From Anomaloglossus baeobatrachus (Eukaryota > Chordata > Amphibia > Anura > Aromobatidae), in the NCBI RefSeq assembly GCF_048569485.1, contig NC_134353.1, forward strand, positions 530,565,008 through 530,629,007: 64,000 nt of DNA, read 5' to 3'. Position numbers and translations under genes: made by a program. Shown here piece after piece: positions 38,101 through 46,500 of this stretch. The stretch's first letter is position 1. Every line of letters begins with the position of its first letter. The notes beneath the pieces are model-generated. The model made no database searches and was not told the DNA's origin. It saw only the letters and a program-made list of their open reading frames with translations.

Positions 38101-41100
38101 TTTGAGATATGAAATTCAGCGGTGGGGGGGCGGCATAAATCTGCTGGAGGAACAGCAACGATCAGCAGAGAGCCCCCCCCCCCCCCATGGACGATTTACA
38201 AAATTTACATAGCAAAAGGTACAAGTTTAAAAAGTATTTAATTTGGCTAAAAGGGGCCACAAAGTACAGGAACCTTGCTAGAATGCAGCCCAGGAGCTGC
38301 AGAGGGGGAAACTTAGGTTTAAAGCAAAATTTCTGATGACAGGTTCACTTTAATTTTAAATAATTTATTTTTGGGGGGCTTATTTCTTTTTGCTTACAGA
38401 TTAGTAATGGAGGGGGTCTGAGATGCCCTCACATTACTGATCTAGGGCTTAGTGGCAGCTGTGGGCTGTAATTAAGCCCCTGTTACCCTAATTGCCACCA
38501 CACCAATCAGAAAGAGCCAGGTAAAGTGCCGGGATTGTAACATCTAATGAATGCAGCAATCCTGGGCAGCTGCCGCTGCCTTTTTTTTCTTTTTGGCTGA
38601 GGAATGGGGCACCACAAGCATGAGTCTCCTCAGCCTGAGAAACCCAGCTCCCAGCTGTCTGGCTTCATCAGGGACTGTACACTTTTCTACCTAATTTTGT
38701 ACATAAAAGCAGCATGTGTTTCCTCCTATTTTGCTACACAGCCAAGATAAGCTCATGGCTGGGGCTGACAGCTGCTGTAGGCTGTGCCAAGTATAATATG
38801 GTGAGGCCCCTATGTGAAATTTTACTGTATGATATATACTTGCTCACCAGCATCTGATAGAGTGTCTGATGCTTCCAGTCACTCAGTGTGTGCATGGCAT
38901 TGCTGCCTGCAACCAATCAGATGCTGGTGGGTAGAGAAAGCCTTGCATATGCAAAATAGGTAATGAGTGGCTTGGAAGTGAATGAGTGACTGTGGGAGCT
39001 TACAGCTGCACCGGTGACAAGGCAAGTATAAAGATTTGCTCCTACCCCTTTGTGCCAGATTCTGGTCCCAATAGACTAGGAAAAGGCAACTGGCCAGATC
39101 CAGGCATCAATCACTGCCCACCGAGTCAGCAGGGGATTGATCTGCAAGTCCTCCCATCACTAATTAGAAACTCTGCTACAAAATGTAAAGAAACATGCAG
39201 CTTCTGTAGTCATCACAATAATGCAATAGAAAAAACTGCAAATATAGCCACAGTAAGAATGAAGTCTCAGACCATACTGGGGAAGGAAATGCATGCAATT
39301 TTGGTATCAAAACTGGTAAAATAATGCAGTGTGAGCATGTAGCCTTAATGTCTTGAACCCACAATGCTCCACTATCCAGACCCTCATCTCTGGACAATTG
39401 TAGCAGGAAATCCCATTTCTGTGAAAGGCTCAGGGTTACTAGAAGCAGTGAGGATTGGAAAGTAGACTATTCCTCTGCACCATAAAAGGCTGAAAAAAGA
39501 CAAAAACACCAAACAACCCACAAGTCTGCATTCTGGAAAATACAGATTTGTACATTTCAGTACTCCACTTGCAGATGAATTTGCTGATCTTCAGGACAAG
39601 TTGCCTTGCAACAACCCACCAAGCATTCGGTGTGCAGATTACCACAGAATGACATGTTTGACAGTGACCACCATCGAGACGCTAAACCTACTTTGAGGCT
39701 CAAGTTTCTGCAGGATTGGCATGGCGCTGGTGATGGCCACAGAAGCGATGCTCTTCACACTTTTCTCTGCGACGTCACATACAGATTTCAGGTAGGGATG
39801 GTTGTCTTTAGTGGTCACGTAGGTGGAGGACACCATGTCATATGTAGAGCTCACAAATGGGAGGTTTGTCAACCTTACCACCACATTCTACACAAGAAAA
39901 AAAGAACAACAAATCACTTGTACAGTCTGGTAATTCCATTCAAAATAAAATTGGTTCATTAAAATGAACTCTTCCGTAACATGGGGAAGTGGCTAGATTA
40001 CTCTGACTCCAGGCGAGAATAGGACAAGGGGAATGCTGGTGCTCACGTCCATCTGGTGCTGAAGTGGCAGTATAATCATTGGGGTTTGATATTATATGTT
40101 GACAGTTCAATTGTTAGCAACAAATGCCTGGGAAATGGATAATCTTTACTATTAAGGATAACCGACTGGACAAACTCATAACATGTATGTTCAATTTTTA
40201 TTGTTAAAAATAAAATTTATGGTTCAAAATAAAAAAACAAAAACAAAACGAACTCTTCCATGAACTGGACTAAAACCCCAGGGTCAGACTAATCAGTTTA
40301 GTCTCCATTTTACAACAACATGGCATGCTGCAATGATCACTGGATCCTAAAGATGCACCTAGGAAAAGGCATTACTTCTATAGCAATAAATGCTTAACAA
40401 TAAGGCTAGTTTCAAACTTGCGTTGAACGGCATCCGTTACATTGCGTTGTGTGACGGATGCAGTGCATATAATGGCACAACGAATTGTACAAAACACGAA
40501 AAGCTTTTTTTTTAGTTTTTCTTCTTTACAGTTTTACCGGCAGCAGACTATTGTGAACGATCAGCTGATCACCTGGGCGCTCAACTGATCGCTCTCACAT
40601 GCCGGCGGCCGGGAGCTCAGCTGGTCGCTCGGCCACCAAGAGACAAAATAAAGATGTGATTTAAAAAAAAAAACAAAAACCAAAAAAAAAAAAAAATATA
40701 TATATATAGCTGGGCATGCGCAGTGAAAAAGAGGATTCCGCTGCTCGAAAAACATTACATGTTGCATTCCTTCAGCCCGGAGGACATAATGCAGCGTCAG
40801 CCAGTGGAAGCAACGCAGGTACTTCTGTCACAAACCGTCATCGTTACAAGTCTATGGGAAACAAGCAGAATCAGTTAATGGATTCTGCTGTTTTCCAAAA
40901 GGGCGGATTGTGACGGAAGGGGAGAAAAAAAACAAAAAAAAAAACAACAACAAAAAAAAAAAACACACAAGTGTGAAAGTACCCTAACAATCTTAACCAA
41001 TTTCCATTGCCGCATCCATCCCCTCCTCAAGAATAAAACCTCTAATTATGCTGGATCACAGGAGTGCGGGACCTGGAGGCCACTAACAGGGTAAAGCATA

Positions 41101-43311
41101 TGGACTGAAGGCAACAGATCAGACAGGTTTGGGGAGAGGTGGGAACCATCTCTTGGGATTGTGCACTGGATGTCACAGCCAGGTTCCCATGATACCAAGT
41201 GACCACTGATGAATCCACTGCCAGATTACTGAACTGTGGACAGCAGTCTGATCATTGGAGTTCACACTGGGGATTGCTGTGCAGCCGTGTCCTGCAATCA
41301 GACAGGGTTCAACTGAGGGCTGCCTGCTGCTCAATTAACTGAGCTGAACCATTGCTGGATTGCAGGACAAAGCACCAGAGCAGTCCGGTCATGGGACTAC
41401 ATCAGGATGAGTTGTGTTACATCTAATGAATGTGCCATGTCTGGGTTGGCTGCAGGTTAGTATTTTTAGGCTGTTATGGGGCAATATCCACAGACCTTCT
41501 GAAACTGAATACACCAGCAGTCAGCTTTACCATGGATTGGTTGAAAAAAAAAAAAAAAAAAAAAAAAGAGTGACCAATACTTGTTAATTTAAATAAATTA
41601 CGTGGATCTTTTTGATAAACTGCCACAGTAAAGCAGACCACTGGAGGCTGCAGCTAGTTTTACCCCTGCTAGTAATCAAAAATATGGCAAATACACATGC
41701 CATTCATTAAGTTATTTTACACTACCATACAATAAACTGCAATAAATCACAGATACCAACAGAGGGGGGCATATATAGCAGTCTGCAGACACTGGCACAG
41801 TGGGCATGGGAAAGTGAATATTCATGAAGCTTAATGAGCAGGCCAGGAAAAGTGTGACTGCAGTGTAATCTTCCAGGAAACAATATGTACAACTCCTGCT
41901 CTTAACCCCTTAGCAGCCACCTAGCCCTTACGCCAACCATTACAGCACAGAACATCTTGTCCCCATTTACTTCTATGGGGTTTGTTGTCTTGGGTCAGGT
42001 TTAATTCCAAATATAAGTTCTCTCATTCCATATTAGACAATCCCAAATATGCATGGGTCTGCTCATCTCTATTAAACAATTATTCAGCATGTAGGCAACT
42101 AGAGATGTGCTGCCAATAATATTTACAGATCATACTTGTTTATCAGACACTTCTAAATATGTCATGAAGACCACCTTGTCTAAATAGACCATTAGAGAGA
42201 AAAGTGGAGAAATCCAGATGACAGACTTCAAAACCAACTAATCTGTTTACATGCCCATGCAGCTTTCAGAGACAAATCCAGAAGATCCCTCACATTAGGA
42301 GTCTGTTCCTCCATTTCTAAATACTCAGCAGTTGGATATGCAAATAAGGCTGAAGGGTTATGGTAGCCTTCATGCCTTTACCATTCCAGCTCTATTCCTC
42401 ACCCAGCACCACCTTTTGCTAGAATGAGCCTCTATGCTGGGTAACCTCAGGCAATGGAGCTCTCAATGAAGTAGTAAGCGGTGGCACAGAGCTGGAGTGA
42501 CAGGTGTCAGATCCACAACTTCATTTGCACATGGATTAAAAACACTGATTTCTCAAAGACTGGCCATGTAAAGGTTGTGCTGAGCTTGATTTCTGGAATC
42601 TACATGCACATTACGGGGGTGAGAGCCTGCTGACAGATCCCTTTACATGCATCACATATGGATTAGATCATCTCTGAAAATAAAGAATTCAGGACCCTCA
42701 CTAAGGGGTTAAAGCTGATGAGCCGCACTCACTGCAGCACCTGCTCAATGCCAGCACTGACCACAGCACAGACTGCAGGTATAGGAAGACACCCATAGGA
42801 GCACAGCCATTTCCATCAGTGATCAGATCATGTACTGCTCTACAGCTCCACACAGCGCTACAGAACAGTCCTGGCCATAATCCTCACATGGAAGCACCAA
42901 CACCTGGAGATCTGCACCAAACCCGACCTGAGGTGGGCACTGCCAGCAGATCCTGTGCACCTGGGGCACTACACAGCCTGGCACCAGCAGATGGCAGATA
43001 CCAGAGAGCCTCCCACAGGGCATATACCAGGGGCACTGAGGAGCCACCTACTGCTGCACTAATAGTGAGGGGCTCAGACCCCACAGTAAGGGGCAGACTA
43101 TAAGCTCCACTACATCTGCTCCCTCCATGCCCAATATATACCAGGGTGGAAACAGCAGCTCCTGACAGCACTACACGGCACTATCACCCATTACACAGGA
43201 CGGCATAGAGGGAATTACCTGCTGCTCCATTGTCTCAGCCATGACACTGGGGAAATACCTACACAAAATAAAAAAAAAAAATATATAGTATCAAGAAAAC
43301 AAGTGTGTATG

Positions 43312-43355
<44 letters not shown>

Positions 43356-43529
43356 ATACTAGAAGGTGGCCCGATTCTACGCATCGGGTATTCTAGAATT
43401 TACGTATTGTGTAGTTCATGTATGATTTTTGTTTATATATATATATATATATATAAACAAAAATCATACATGAACTACACAATACGTAAATTCTAGAATA
43501 CCCGATGCGTAGAATCGGGCCACCTTCTA

Positions 43530-43584
<55 letters not shown>

Positions 43585-46500
43585 TGTTGTTGTGTGTAGT
43601 TACCAAGTGTTTGTGTAGGGCGCTGTACATGTTCTGGATGTTGTCTGGGTGTGATGGGGGGTGAGAGCGGTATTGTTTGTGTGTTGCGTTGTTTGTGGAG
43701 CACTGTGTGTCTGTAGCGTTGTGTGTGTGTTGCGCGGTTTGTGTGTGTGGTGTGTTTTGGGGGGAGGTATGTTTTGTGCAATGTGCGTGTTGTGCGGTAT
43801 GTGCGTATATTTGTGTGTGCAGCGTTGTCTGTGTGTGTGGGTGTCTGTGTAGGGCAGTTGTTTGTGGTTCCCAGTGTGTGTGTGTGGTGTGTTGTGCAGT
43901 GCGCGCGCGTGTGTGTGTTGGGGGGAGGTGTGCACTTCCCATCGTGCTCCATCCCCCATGCAGCGCACTCCCCATCGTGCTCCATCCCCTATGCTGCGCA
44001 CCCCCCATCGTGCTCCATCCCCTATGCTGCGCACCCCCCATCGTGCTCCATCTCCCATCCTGCGCACTCCCAAACGTGCTCCATCCGCCATGCTGCGCAC
44101 TCCCAAACGTGCTCCATCCGCCATGCTGCGCACTCCCAAACGTGCTCCATCCGCCATGCTGCGCACTCCCAAACGTGCTCCATCCGCCATGCAGCGCACT
44201 CCCAAACGTGCTCCATCCGCCACGCTGCGCACTCCCAAGCGTGCTCCATCCGCCATGCTGCGCACTCCCAAACGTGCTCCATCTGCCATGCTGCGCACTC
44301 CCAAACGTGCTCCATCCGCCATGCTGCGCACTCCCAAACGTGCTCCATCCGCCATGCTGCGCACTCCCAAACGTGCTCCATCCACCATGCTGCGCCAGCA
44401 TCAGCCTCTCTACCTGCAGCATCAGCCTCTCTGTCCCCAGCATCAGCCTCTCTGTCCCCAGCATCAGCCTCTCTGTCCCCAGCATCAGCCTCTCTGTCCC
44501 CAGCATCAGCCTCTCTGTCCCCAGCATCAGCCTCTCTGTCCCCAGCATCAGCCTCTCTGTCCCCAGCATCAGCCTCTCTGTCTCCAGCATCAGCCTCTCT
44601 GTCTCCAGCATCAGCCTCTCTGTCCCCAGCATCAGCCTCTCTGTCCCCAGCATCAGCCTCTCTGTCTCCAGCATCAGCCTCTCTGTCTCCAGCATCAGCC
44701 TCTCTGTCTCCAGCATCAGCCTCTCTGTCTCCAGCATCAGCCTCTCTGTCTCCAGCATCAGCCTCTCTGTCTCCAGCATCAGCCTCTCTGTCTCCAGCAT
44801 CAGCCTCTCTGTCTCCAGCATCAGCCTCTCTGTCTCCAGCATCAGCCTCTCTGTCTCCAGCATCAGCCTCTCTGTCTCCAGCATCAGCCTCTCTGTCTCC
44901 AGCATCAGCCTCTCTGTCTCCAGCATCAGCCTCTCTGTCTCCAGCATCAGCCTCTCCGTCTCCAGCATCAGCCTCCCCATCCCAGCCTTCCCCAGGATCA
45001 GCCTCTCTCCTCCCAGCCTCCTCCAGCACACCGTGCTCCTCTGCCGACACTCACAGATCCGATCGCATACACTCACACACACCCACACACACCCGATCGC
45101 ATACACTCACAGACACCTGATCGCATACACTCACAGACACCCGATCGCATACACTCACACACACACACATTGACGATATTGCACATACGCGCTGATACTC
45201 ACAACATCCGGAGATATCACATGCTTCTGGCCATGTGATCCCCCGGCAGGTCCTGGAAGCTCACAGCACAGTATCGCCGCCGAGAAGCAAGCGATATCCC
45301 AGGATGTTGTGAGTATGTGGATGCGATGTGATGTGTGTGTGAGGTGTGTGTGAGAGTGAATGTGATCTGATGTGTGTGTGTGTATGTGTGTGTGTGTGCT
45401 GTTATGTGTGTGTATTTTCCGCCGATGCAGGACCTTGATGTGTGGATGCGATGTGATGTGTGTGTGAGGTGTGTATGAGAGTGAGTGTGAGCCGGTGTAC
45501 ACTGGTAACTATGATACACATCGGGTAACTAAGGGACCTTAGTTACCCGATGTGTATAATGGTTACCAGCTTTCACGGCCTCCGTCAAGATCCCAGTATC
45601 GCAAGGTTATGTCTGGCGCTGCTGGGATCCTGACGGAGCTGGTGTAGAAGCAAGCGATATCCCAGGATGTTGTGAGTGTGTGGATGTGATGTGTGAGGTG
45701 TGTGTGAGAGTGAGTGTGATCTGATGTGTGTGTGTGTACTCACCTGGGAATCGGAGCTCCGTGTCAGTTGGGCCAGAGCGAGCGTGCATTGCGTGAGGGG
45801 GGCGGGGCCTGCAGAGAGCCGGGGCGAGAGGCCAATCCGTGGGGGGGGGCGGGGCCATGGCGAGCCCAGCGGCCAATCAGCTTTGTGTCACGGTAAGGAC
45901 ACAATGTCACCGGAAGGACACAATTTTGAAGCATGCAAATGAGAAAGCCGCGGAGACACCATCACATGTTTCTCAACGCTGGCAGGAAACTAGCCAGGTC
46001 TTTCACCGGGAAGGAACAACCACGGGAAGGGCAGTCTCCAGTCAAGGAGACCACCTATACCAAACATGGTATCCATCCACAGACAGCCGTTTCGGGGTAT
46101 TTGCCCCTCATCAGTGTGGAGTAGGAATCTGGCTAGTGGGGGCAATGCCTAGTAAAAGACTACTTAAGCAAGCATTGTTGACCTTAGGGAGATCAACATA
46201 TCCACTGCGGAGACACCATCACGTGTTTCTCAACGCAGTGATTCTAGAGCAAAGCCCCCTGGGAAGTATGCAAATGAGAAAGCCGCGGAGACACCATCAC
46301 ATGTTTCTCAATGCTGGCAGGAAACTAGCCAGGTCTTTCACCGGGAAGGAACAACCACGGGAAGGGCAGTCTCCAGTCAAGGAGACCACCTATACCAAAC
46401 ATGGTATCCATCCACAGACAGCCGTTTCGGGGTATTTGCCCCTCATCAGTGTGGAGTAGGAATCTGGCTAGTGGGGGCAATGCCTAGTAAAAGACTACTT

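Noticed and set aside
26434-43242. PLIN3 as the identity of the perilipin gene
   Set aside because: [29 protein letters not shown] and NTPLNWLVG agree with PLIN2 better than with PLIN3 sequences I know.
43493-45173. Open frames of about 260-540 codons on both strands of PLIN2 intron 1
   Set aside because: By-products of 33-bp and 21-bp tandem repeats; low complexity and in an intron.
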